Shown here piece by piece: positions 22,266-33,251 of a stretch of DNA of 64,000 nucleotides. Location: the NCBI RefSeq assembly GCF_022539505.1, contig NC_061514.1, forward strand, positions 41,280,869 through 41,344,868, written 5' to 3'. Under the pieces are notes generated by a model. That model was given only the letters and a program-made list of their open reading frames with translations, was not told where the DNA came from and did not search any database. Made by a program: the position numbers and the translations under genes. The first letter of the stretch is position 1, and every line of letters begins with the position of its first letter. Source of the stretch: Lolium rigidum. Taxonomy: Eukaryota; Streptophyta; Magnoliopsida; Poales; Poaceae.

Positions 22266-23072
22266 GACGTATATTGCGACGCCTCCAAGACTGGACTTGG
22301 ATGCGTGCTTATGCAAGAAGGCAAGGTTGTATCCTACCTTTCAAGACAGCTAAAGCAACATGAACAGAACTACCCAACCCATGACCTCGAGCTTGCAGCC
22401 GTGCTCTTAGCCTTGAAAGTTTGGCGTCATTACCTCATGGGTAATCGATGCGAGATCTACTCCGACCACAAAAGCCTCAAATACATATTCACCCAGAAGG
22501 AGCTAAACATGAGACAACGCCGATGGATCGAATTGATTAAGGATTACGACATGGAGATTCACTACCACCCCGGCAAGGCCAATGTGGTAGCGGATGCTTT
22601 GAGTCGACTGCCGTGCCAGTTGAACTCCATGCTCGCAACTGAACAGCCCAGTTTGCATCAAGAGTTTGAACAGTTCAGACTTGAACTCGTTAGTGAAGGA
22701 TTTCTAGCCAGCATAGAACTGCAACCCACCTTGGCTAGCCAGATCAAGGAAGCCCAGAAAGACAACGCTAGCATTGACGGAATCAAGAAGCAGATAGCCG
22801 CAGGAAAAGCCCCCGGATTCACCATAGACGAAGCCGGAGTTCTTTGGTACAAAGAACGTCTCTGCGTACCATCGGACTCCGACTTGAAACAAGTCATCCT
22901 GCAAGAAGCCCATGACACCCTTTATTCAATCCACCCCGGAGGTACCAAGATGTACCAAGACCTGAAGGAACAATTTTGGTGGCACGGAATGAAGAGAGAG
23001 ATCGGTAGCTATATCGCCAAGTGTGACATCTCGCCGAGAGTCAAGGCAGAACATCAACGACCCGCCGGACTC
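22266..23072 (+). CDS. pol: Pol of chromovirus A, part 3: RNase H and integrase zinc-binding domain
   Basis: Starts with the duplicated 16 bases and continues RNase [33 protein letters not shown] (catalytic Glu), [14 protein letters not shown] (Asp) and [11 protein letters not shown] (final Asp), complete by about 22610. A linker leads to the integrase HHCC domain with [11 protein letters not shown] and [20 protein letters not shown]. The second Cys of the expected CxxC is absent: the DNA reads atctcgccgag at 23029-23038. The frame shifts out at CTCG 23070-23073, and the catalytic core continues in another frame. Confidence 0.88.
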
Positions 23073-24177
23073 GTTACAACCCCTCCGTATTCCGGAATGG
23101 AAATGGGACTCCGTAGGAATGGACTTTATCACCGGACTGCCCAAATCCAGCAAAGGCAATGATTCCATATGGGTAGTTGTCGATAGATTGACCAAAGTCG
23201 CCCATTTCATCGCCGTCAAAACCACTTACCAAGGCCCCAAGTTAGCTGAACTCTACATCTCCAGAATAGTCGCCTTGCACGGAACCCCGAAATCGATAGT
23301 GTCAGATAGAGGATCACAGTTCACCTCAAGGTTCTGGCAGAAAGTGCATGAAGGACTAGGCACCCGCCTGAATTTCAGCACCGCCTATCACCCTCAGACC
23401 GACGGACAGACTGAGAGAGCAAACCAGATACTGGAGGACATGCTGAGAGCATGTGTACTGGAATACGGATCCAAGTGGGAAGACTGCTTACCTTACACAG
23501 AATTCTCTTACAACAATAGCTACCAAGCCAGCCTACAGATGCCCCCCTTTGAAGCCTTGTACGGAAGGAAATGCCGCACCCCCCTAAACTGGTCAGAAGT
23601 CGGAGAGAGCCAAGTTTTTGGCCCAGATGTTCTTCGTGAAGCCGAAGAGAAAGTACACAAGATTCGCGAGTACCTCAAGACGGCGCAGTCAAGACAGAAG
23701 AGCTACGCCGACAAGAGACATCGGGAGATGACCTTCGAGATCGGAGACTTCGTCTATCTCAAGGTATCCCCCTTGAAAGGAATGCAGAGATTCCAACTGA
23801 AAGGAAAACTCACACCCCGATATGTCGGACCTTTCAAAGTCCTCAGCCGCCGAGGCGAAGTATCTTACCAATTGGAGCTACCCGAAGAAATGTCAACTGT
23901 GCACGACGTGTTTCACATCTCACTCCTCCGGAAGTGCCTTGAAGTCCCGGAGAAGACCGAAGTGTTCAAGAACATCGATCACCGATCGGTGGATATCAAC
24001 AAGGATCTGACTTACCGCGAAGTGCCGATTCGCATCTTGGAAGAAGCATACCGAACCACCCGCACCCGAAGCATCAAGTTTTTGAAGATCCAATGGAGCA
24101 ATCATACCGAGGATGAAGCCACATGGGAACGTGAAGACTTCATGAAGAAGGAGTACCCAGATCTCTTTAGTACCTAA
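23073..24177 (+). CDS. pol: Pol of chromovirus A, part 4: integrase core and chromodomain
   Basis: The integrase core has [14 protein letters not shown] (first Asp), [15 protein letters not shown] (second Asp) and [14 protein letters not shown] (Glu), a complete D,D,E triad. It is followed by the C-terminal [19 protein letters not shown] region (GPY/F-type module) and a chromodomain at about 24020-24165 ([27 protein letters not shown]). The chromodomain can direct insertion towards heterochromatin. The stop at 24175-24177 is followed by a polypurine tract. Apart from the frame offset at its start this part is intact. Confidence 0.92.
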
Positions 24178-24210
24178 CTTTTTTTTTGATCTCGGGATGA
24201 GATCTTTTGT

Positions 24211-24224
24211 AAGGGGGAAGGGTA
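24211..24224 (+). promoter_or_regulatory. Polypurine tract of chromovirus A
   Basis: AAGGGGGAAGGGTA immediately before the LTR start TGTAACACC. Confidence 0.8.
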
Positions 24225-27200
24225 TGTAACACCCCAAATTTCAATAAAAAGAAAGTTAGAGAATTCCAGAGAGCAAAATTTCAAACAAACAAAAACTTTT
24301 TAAATTGCATATAGTACCATGCATAGGACCTGTGCATTTGATTGATATGCCATGATGATTGTTATTACTTGTATTTGATATGCTCTAAAACCCTAATGTG
24401 ATCATATGAAGATCACCAACCAAATAAACCAAAAAGAGAAAGAAATCAAATAAATGAAAAACCCTAAAACCCTAACATATGCCCTATGGCATTTTTATAA
24501 ATTTTGACCCTAGACCTATTTGGTCTTCACCATTAGTTGAATAATGTTATTAAACACTTATTGCAACTTTTGGAATCAAAGAATCACAATTTAAATAATT
24601 TCCAAATGCAAAACTAGCTCACATATGATAATGGTCAAAAGTGACAATTATAGTCTGATCACTACTTTGAGCCTTTGCCATTCAATTTTCTCAAACCAAA
24701 TCTTGCTAACTCTTTGCACCATTTCAAAGTCAACATCAAGGTGAACAACTTTGGTAAAGATCACCATGCCAAAATCATCTTTGATCATGAGCAATGCTCA
24801 TCCAAAGTTTCAACTTTTTAACATATGCAACATTCTCCACTTAGCCATTTTTGCCAATTCTTGAATTCTAAGAATTCCACCACCACCTCAAATCATCTCT
24901 CGGTCAAATACAACTTATCTAAACCCACATATTTCAAATTGTTTCACCTTTTGAATTATTTCAAATTTGAACAATTTTGCAAATTCCAAATTCGGGCACT
25001 ATTTGCAACTATTGCAAATAGTGTTTCTACTCAACCTAATCTACACTACACTACTCTAAATTGTCCCCTGGTCCCCTTAAACCAAATCAATGCCAAATAG
25101 CATGCTAGGGAGAGAGAGAGCAAGCTAGGGCATGGCCATGCCGGCCATGCCACACACGTCGAGCTCCCCTCTCCTTCTTCTTCCCCGGCCATGGCCACCG
25201 TGCCAAAACTCACCAACGACACCACCCTAGCCCTGCCTAGCACCGCCGTTGTCGAGGAGGACGACGACACAGGCCGGACGACGCGCGCCCATGACGCGCT
25301 CACCATGCCGATGACGTCGCGCATGGACATGCTCGCAGACGTCACTGGCCACGCGCCGCGCCACCACCCTGCACTCGCCCTGGCCCCGCTGGCAACGCCT
25401 TGAGCATCACCACGCCACCTGGACGCCGCCAGACACGGCCATGACCAGACCCTGGACCGCCGCCGCCGTGGACGGAGAAGAAGATCCCGCCATGGCCGCG
25501 ACCTGCCTGGAAGCAATGCGACACAACCAGGCCCTCCCCGACCAAGCTGTCGCTGCCATTCGCCTCGCCTGGACACGTAGAGCACCGCCATGACCTCGCC
25601 TAGCTCGACCAGCCGCCGGAAGAGCCGCGCCATGGTCGACCGCCACCCTGCCCCGCAGCACACTTGCGCTGCTATAAAAGGAGAGCTCCCCTGAACAATC
25701 CAAGCACACCACCAGACTCCCCATCCCTCACTGCCTCTCAACCACCTCACCACTCTCTCGATTCACGCCGGAGCAAGCTCAATCGCAAGATCACCGCTGC
25801 GGAAGCCCTGCAGCAATCGCCGGCGAACCAGACCACCTCGAGCTCCGCCACTGCTACCAGCCGCTTCGCCGTCGTCCACAACTTCGTCACGCATATTGCC
25901 AACCCTAGCTGGAGCCACCGTAAGCCCTCCGACCCCCTACCTGAGCCGCCGGCGAACTTCTCTCTCGCCGACGAGACGATGCACTGGAGCCGTTAGATCT
26001 TGATCTAATCCTACGCCCCACGCTGCTCCATACCGCTTCGGCGTTTAAGAGCCGCTGACAGGCGGGACCCTCTGTCAGGCAGCCCGCGCGGCACTGGACC
26101 GTGGCTGGGCTGGCCTTGGGCCTGTTTAAATGAGTTGGCCCAGTAGTTTTTCCCGCCGGCCCTTTTAGTTCAAATTGGATTTAAACAATTACAAATGATT
26201 TTGAATACTGCCTCCACTTTGAATTTCAATAGATTTAAATTGGCTAAACCAAATTTGATGAACTTTATGTTGTTGGAAAGCTACTGAAATTATCTACAAC
26301 ATGCCACTCGGTCCCATGACCAGATTCCTTGTAGAATTAATTTGATAAAAATAACAAGGCAGGGACTTTTCCCTATTCAAATAATTATTAAAAATCAACC
26401 AAAATAGATATTAAGTTAATTCCAACTCTAATAGCTCACATTTGACTTACACTAATTGATTATGCAATAAAATGGTGTGGTCACTTTGCATGATCATGCC
26501 ATAGTTTAATTAGTGGATATTATGGCTAGTTTAACTAGTTGATATTGTCCAAAACTATTAAGTAATTCATATGAAGTCTTAAACTTCATTTAAATCTTGT
26601 CTCACATGAATTCATGGGATGTTTGGATCCCTGGTCCAAACTCTCTTATATGAATTACTTGAGATTTAAATCATATGAAGTGTTATTAAATGATATGGGG
26701 TGATCTACCTCATTTAAATCATTTTTCCAAATGATGATGATGAACATTTGACTTAGGTCAATATGAGTTCATACATGATTGTTTGAGAAATTAAATCTTA
26801 AGAAGAATTCAATGAGAGGAAATTATTTCTCAAGAACCCTATGGAAACTATCTTTTACATATTAAATACAAAGAAGTGAATTCTATTCAACCCACACAAC
26901 CCATGCACTCTAAGTAGATTATTTGTGTGCATAGAATAGTTTGTGTGTTTATATGTGATATATGGAATAACCATTGAATTAGTGAGTAATTATACTCGTA
27001 TTCAAATTTAGACGGTAGCACCGGAGAGTACGCCGAAGAAGAAGGTTGCTACCCAGAGGAGGAGGAGGAACAGTTTGAGAACTACCAAGGCAAGCTAATA
27101 TTCTTGCAAAGTGCAAAGCCCCTTGGGGCAAGGCACCATGATTCTTACCTTTTCTTACATAAGCCTATCCCAAGTTTTTACTTTACAAGTTTTTACTTGT

Positions 27201-28507
27201 TTTCTCAATAAGTTACCTTTATAGTTAACTTTGGTCAAAGTACAAGTTGGTTACTAGAGTAGTGAAGTTAGTCTCTTCCAAGCAAAGCAAGATAGCACAC
27301 CTCATAATTTATAGCTAGTGCTAATGAAATAAAACTTGACTACTCTAGATGGGAACAATGTGAATTTCAAATGAACTTGAAACCTTGGAATGATGATGCA
27401 TTCCATTGAATGATTTTTGAAGGTGAATATGACCAAGAGAAGATGGGGATTTTTGATAAACTTGATGTTGGTTTGAATGCGATACCTTTCCAATTATGAA
27501 GTACCCCCACAATACCTGATTATGGGTAGGGCTTAACTGGAAGTTTATGCATCTTAGTATGGGTTCCCTCTGAACACACGTCATAGGGTTTACGCTTGAG
27601 GCTGCCTCCGTTGTTGAGAAATGATGTGAAATTGAGGTGAATTGTACGGCCAAGCCCTGTGCAGTTCCCGTGCTGATGCTTGGTCTTCACTGGGAGGCCA
27701 AGCTCATGGGGAGAGGTGCTCATACTAGGAGTTGTAAGTGAAAGGTTATGGTTGATGATCCGCGCACTGTGTTGCGATGATTCGGGGTAATCCTGACGGA
27801 TGAAATCAAATGTTGTGGCACAAGTGTGCAACCTCTGCAGAGTGTAAACCTATTCGAATAGCCGCGTCCACGGTTACGGACGGTTGGAAAGGCCATACAG
27901 TTTCCGACGTCATATCTTTGAAAAATGATGTTGAAAGATGATGGTGAAACGACTTGTGGTGAATTGAATTGAAATCACCACTCGAATGGTGGGAATGACA
28001 CTAATGTTCCCACTTGAGTTAGTTAGCACTTGAATAAGCTTTTCTCAAATTTGTGAACTAAAACTAGCTTTATGCAAATAAACTAGAGCTTAGCAAACCC
28101 TACTAGAAATGTCTAGCACTTACATTAGTATTAGTTGGCGAGTACTTAAAGTACTCACTGCTTTGTCCCTGGCTATTCAAATGGCCAGAGTATGAAGATG
28201 AACAAGGAGATGACCAACAGGACGCCTACGACAACTAGGAGTCTTCCGACGTCAAGCGTTGGCCTGTGGACTAGAGAGTCCTTGTATCTTACGCTTCCGC
28301 TATGAACTATGAACTTGTGTTTGTTCGTTGATCAATAGATCAACTATTCGTGTAATATGGATCATGTGATTCCAAATTTGTAAGACTTATGGTTTGTAAT
28401 GAATGATGACTGTGATACTTAACTATTATGCCTCGCAACAACAATATTCCTGGGATTGCGATGTATGACATAATAGGCATTCGGACTTAAAAATCCGGGT
28501 GTTGACA
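24225..28507 (+). repeat. 3' LTR of chromovirus A (about 4.3 kb)
   Basis: Begins TGTAACACCCC and ends GGGTGTTGACA, a short inverted terminal repeat. Internally it has an AT-rich 5' part, a GC-rich segment at 25130-26110 and an AT-rich 3' part. The ORFs in the GC-rich segment on both strands are low-complexity and I reject them as genes. No matching 5' LTR is in the window. Solo-LTR-scale length is usual for some grass chromoviruses. Confidence 0.88.
25673..25680 (+). promoter_or_regulatory. TATA box of the chromovirus A LTR
   Basis: TATAAAAG downstream of the GC-rich region. The transcription start would be about 30 bases on, near 25705, defining the U3/R boundary. The position is inferred from the motif only. 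Confidence 0.6.
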
Positions 28508-28767
28508 GCGTTGGCGTGCGCTGTGAGTCTGCTTGACTGGATGTGCTTCTCACCTGCTATTGGGCGGTTTGGGAAGGCATTTAGTTTGGATGATGTGAGT
28601 TGGTGTATTGTCACCCTCTACATCCCACTGTAGGTATAGTTAGGTTGCTTCGAGATTGATCTTTTGTATTGTTTCTTGTAAGGTTTCGTGAATAATCTAA
28701 TAAAAAGCCGTGTGCATCCTTTGGATGCAGAAGCTGGGGCGATATTTCCCCCATTTCGAAAAAAAAA
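28508..28767 (+). mobile_element. 5'-truncated LINE, 3' tail only
   Basis: Contains aataaaaagccgtgtgcatc, then tggatgcagaagctggggcg, then tttcgaaaaaaaaa at 28755-28767, the characteristic end of Triticeae LINEs ending in poly(A). The tail of the second LINE (29395 onward, minus) has the same design. Chromovirus A abuts its left side, so A may have inserted into this LINE. Confidence 0.75.
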
Positions 28768-29394
28768 CTTGGTGGAGAATAGTCTTTGGTCCCTTTGTCT
28801 ATCGGTTTTATCCAGTCAAGGTTCCTAAATAGTTTTTTTTAAGCTTTTGCCATAATTTCTGTAAGGGAGAAGGCTATATGAACATGATAATGATCATTTC
28901 ACACAGGTAATCCAAGTAATGAAATGGGTGATGCCGTGATGGAATAGAAATTTCCATGTCTTACAACCAGAGTCCTGAGATGAAGGCTATATGTCCCGAG
29001 TTAAGTCGTTTCTTTCCTTCAACGTTTCCCATGACGCGTTACCATACATTTCTTTGTGTAGTACTCCTACGGTAGGTTCATCTCTCCACGAAAGGCATTT
29101 TTACCCTAAAAAAAAGAGATGAGAAAGGCATGGAATGAATGGAACATATCCGAGCTTCTCTCCCTTCTCTGTGCCTGACTCCCTTGCTTTTGCTGATTTC
29201 TCATCCTAAATATCATTTGTATCCTCAAATTGTATCCAAATATTGGTACAGATTCGGTTGTTCCTCAACTCCCTTTGTTTGGTTCGTGACAATTTGGTAT
29301 AAAAGAGCCAACAAAAACCAAGAAACAAAACACCACCCCACTCCTTCCGACCACCCGTTCGAAGAAATGTCTGCAAGTATGTTCTACCTACACA
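28768..29394. other. Unassigned spacer between two LINEs
   Basis: Low-copy-looking AT-rich sequence. I see no coding, structural RNA or transposon feature that I can support. Confidence 0.5.
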
Positions 29395-29568
29395 TTTTTT
29401 TTTTCGATATGGGAGCATCGCCCCAGCCTCTGCATCAATAGATGCACATGGCTAACTTTATTGAACTAAAAGTACGGAAAACAAGTACACAAGGTTCAGT
29501 ATTACACTCATGGAAAAGCTAAGGTCGATACATGAATCAACCACAGAAAAATGCAACACAAAGACAGT

Positions 29569-32500
29569 CTATCCATTTGCTAATCTATTAATGTGTCGCC
29601 ATCCAGTAGCCCGGAAAAAGAAGTCCTGAGCAACCACCAGCATCCGGTTGCATCCAGTAACCATATCCTCCCGTTGTTCTATAGGGAGAAGTAAAACCCA
29701 TTGGTGAATCCAATGAGCAGCGCGTCGGATAACCTGCAAAAAATTAGTTCCATTTTGTTTGTTAAAAATGATATCATTCCTCGTCCTCCATACAGACCAG
29801 CATATAGCAGATATTCCAACACGAATTTTGTGTTTATCCTCCTTACGTACCCCATTGAGCCATTTACCAAACATATTAGTAACATTAGCTGGTGGAGGAA
29901 TATTGTAAGTTAAATAAACCATACGCCAAATAATTTTTACAAACGGACAAGTAATAAACAAATGGTTACAGTTTCAGTGGAATCATAAAAATAACATTTT
30001 TGACACCCATTCCACTTTCTTTTAGCAAGATTATCCTTCGTAAGGAGCACTTTGTTACTAAGGAACCACATAAAAAAATTAATTTTGAGGGGAATCTTTA
30101 ATTTCCACAAATATTTCCGAAGATAAATAGCATGTCCGTTCATCATATCAAGATACATAGACTTAACTGAGAACAGCCCGGAATCTGTAAGTTTCCAACA
30201 AAACACATCAGGTTCACTATTTAAAGAAATTGCCATTAGCTGTTGGCATAAATTCAGACATTGTAACCAATTGTTATCACTTAAACCTCTCCTAAAGGTG
30301 ATATTCAAAGGTGTATGCGCCATAACCGTTGAAACAAGGACATTTTTATGTTGAACAATGTTGTATAAAGCTGGGTATTGTTGACACAGTGGGGCATCCG
30401 CTAGCCAAACATCCTCCTAGAACCTAACTGTCATACCATTACCCACCTTAAAAAAACCCCGATTAAAAAAATCCTCCTTTACCCGCATAAGTCCTTTCCA
30501 AAATTGTGAATCAGTAGGTTTTGCTTCAGCTTGTGAAAGAGTTTTATTCTTGAGATATTTGTTATACAACAGTTGCTGCCACATACCCTCTTCCGAAAGC
30601 AATTTAAACAGCCATTTACTGAGTAAGCATTTGTTTTTTTAACTCAAGTACTTCGATCCCTAATCCCCCCTGATCTTTAGGTCTACACAAAATATTCCAC
30701 CTAGAAAGTCGGTATTTCTTTTTAGTCTCATCTGATTGCCAGAAAAATCTTGATCTATAGTAATCTAACCTTTTCCTCACCCCAACTGGGATTTCGAGGA
30801 AGGATAACATGAACATTGGGAGACTTGTTAGAACCGAATTGATTAAAACTAGTCTATCACCGTAAGAAAGCATTTTCCCACGCCAACAACTGAGCTTAGA
30901 TGCAAAACGAGTCTCAACAGGGTTCCACTCAGCATTTCGGAGTGCCCTATAGTGTATAGGGATACCCAAATATCTGAAAGGTAAGGATCCAGTTTCGCAC
31001 CCAAAAATATTTCTATATTGATGCTCCATATCCTGAGCCTCACCAAAACAAAAAATTTCACTTTTATGAAAATTTATTTTAAGGCCTGATAGTTGTTCAA
31101 AGATAGAGAGAATAAGCTTCATATTAATCGCTTTAGCTATATCATGTTCCATAAATAATATCGTATCATCCGCATATTGCAATATAGAAATCCCCCCGTC
31201 AATTAGATGTGGTAGCAAGCTTCCAACTTTCCCTTCTTCCTTAGCCCGAGAAATAAGGATTGCCAACATATCGGCAATAATGTTAAATAGAATCGGGGAC
31301 AACGGATCCCCTTGGCGCAAACCTTTCCTAGTTTGAAAAAAATGTCCAATATCATCATTAACTCGAATACCTACACTCCCCCCTTGCACATATTGTCTAA
31401 TCCTCTCACACCAAATAGGATCAAAGCCTTTCATACGAAGGACTTGTTGCAAAAAAGGCCATTTTACCTTATCATAAGCCTTCTCGAAATCAATTTTGAA
31501 AAGAACCCCATCAAGCTTTTTCCTATGTAATTCATGTATCGTCTCGTGTAAGACCACCACTCCTTCTAAGATATGTCTTCCTGGTATAAACGCAGTCTGT
31601 GTCTGATAACTTTCTGAGCTACTTCTGAAATTCGATTCGTCGCAACTTTAGTAAAAAATTTGAAACTAACATTCAGTAGGCAGATGGGTCTATATTGTTG
31701 AATTTGGGTGGCGTTTTCTTTTTTTGGGAGCAATGTGATAACTCCAAAGTTGAGTTTATACAAATCCAAATCTCCTTTCTGAAAGCACTCAAATAGTGCC
31801 ATCAAGTCTAATTTAATGACTTCCCAAAAGTGCTGATAAAATTCAGCCGGAAATCCATCGGGTCCAGGCGATTTATTATGCTCCATCTGAAAGATAGCTT
31901 TATGAATTTCCTCCATTGAGTAATTCATAATTAATAAACTATTTTCATTTGTCGACAGTTGTGGAATATCATCAGTTCTGTTTTCATCCAAAGTGACAAA
32001 ACTTGGATCTGGGTTGCCAAACAATTTTTTGTAGTATTCAGTTATGTAAATCTTTAGATTATCATCACCAACAATAGTACCCTCGTCTTGTTCTAACTGA
32101 AAAATTTTCTTTTTCCGATGTTTCCCATTTGCTATTAGATGGAAATACTTAGTATTGTCTCCTCCTTCCTGGATATATTTCACCTTAGCCCTTTGTGCCC
32201 ATTTAGTTTCTTCATCACGCCTAAGCTTGTTTAATTTTTCATTGGCTATTTTCAGATCATTCTTCTCATTTGGAGATAGAGGATCGGATTCTGCCTTAAT
32301 ATCCAAAGCGTCAATAATAGCTAACAGACATTCCTTTTCTTTTTTGTATTTTCCACTTAAATTTTTTGCCCAACCCCGTAAAAAACGACGTAAGTGTCTT
32401 ATTTTATTTTGCCAGGTTTGAATAGGAGTCTTCCCAATAGGTCCAGCAGCCCATTCAGCTGCAATCATATCATGGAAACCCTCCTGCTCTAACCATGATA

Positions 32501-33251
32501 GCTCGAAAGAAAAACGAACCTTGTTTCCTACATGAGCTTGACGACCAGCGTCAATGAGCAAAGGGGTATGATCCGAACCTGCCCTAGTCAAAGCCCGGAC
32601 AGATACCATTGGAAATTTTTGCTCCCATTCAACACTAGTTAGGACTCTATCCAATTTTCCATACGTTGGATTGTCTCTTCTACTTGCCCAAGTAAATTGT
32701 CTTCCTGACAGCGCAATCTCTCTTAGATTCAGATTTTCAATTATAGCGTTAAAAACAAAAGGCCACCTAGGATTGAAGTTATCATTACTTTTATCCTGTG
32801 GTCTCCTTAAAATATTAAAATCCCCTGCTAGCAACATTGGGAGAGTCTCAGAATCACACATCCTTACTAACTCCGCAAGAAAATCATGTTTGAACTTGTC
32901 CTGTGCCGCCCCATACACCGGCACAAATAACCATTCAAATCCATCTATCTTTGATTTAACAGCCAACTTAACACAAAAATCTCCACTATCAACTCTATTC
33001 ACTTTCAACGTAGCAGAATTTATTCCTACCAAAATACCCCCCGATCGTCCCTGCGGAGGTAAGCAAAACCAAGCGAACTCCTTTCCCGCCGACAAATCTC
33101 TAAGGAAAGGTATTGAAAAATGCGACCGGCCTATCTCTAATAGAGCAAAAAAATCCAGGCCATACTCCCTTATAGATTCTTTAACAAAAAGATGTTTTCC
33201 GGGATCCTTAAAACCTTCACTGTTCCAGGTAATTCCTTTTAAATTATGCAT
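29569..33251 (-). pseudogene. LINE ORF2: AP endonuclease, reverse transcriptase, zf-RVT domain
   Basis: Endonuclease (33251-32540): MHNLKGITWNSEGF, GDFNILRRPQDK, KLDRVLTSVEWEQ and GSDHTPLLI, the active-site landmarks of the exo/endo/phosphatase fold. RT (about 31990-30660): FQMEHNKSPGPDGFPAEFY, GLRQGDPLSPILFN and the catalytic QYADDTILF. C-terminal zinc-binding domain (about 30130-29800): WKLKIPLKINFFMW. Four breaks are visible: a frameshift near 31606, a one-base A-run change near 30640, an in-frame TAG at 30417-30419 where Trp is usual, and a frameshift near 29955. It would nick target DNA and prime reverse transcription. Non-functional as assembled. Confidence 0.87.

Larger units (their letters stand above)
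1199..28507 (+). mobile_element. Chromovirus A (Ty3/Gypsy, Tekay/Del type), host of two nested elements
   Basis: The element's own sequence is 1199-4323, 12493-12640 and 22266-28507. Order is upstream ORF, gag, protease, RT, RNase H, integrase, chromodomain, polypurine tract, 3' LTR. The C-terminal chromodomain places it among chromoviruses. The 3' LTR is long (24225-28507) and has the TGTAACACC...GGTGTTGACA ends common in this group. The 5' LTR is not in the window because a CACTA element interrupts the left side. E1 is inserted with target duplication ctcga (4319-4323 and 12488-12492), and element B is inserted further downstream. The pol reading frame matches up across both insertions, so A was coding-competent or nearly so when they landed. 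Confidence 0.88.

Noticed and set aside
25046..25753. 235-codon minus ORF and companion ORFs on both strands
   Set aside because: All sit in the GC-rich part of the chromovirus LTR; open frames there are a result of base composition, with no motif and overlap on all frames.
28503..28512. Target duplication of chromovirus A (gcgtt)
   Set aside because: The left end of A is outside the window, so the pair cannot be tested.
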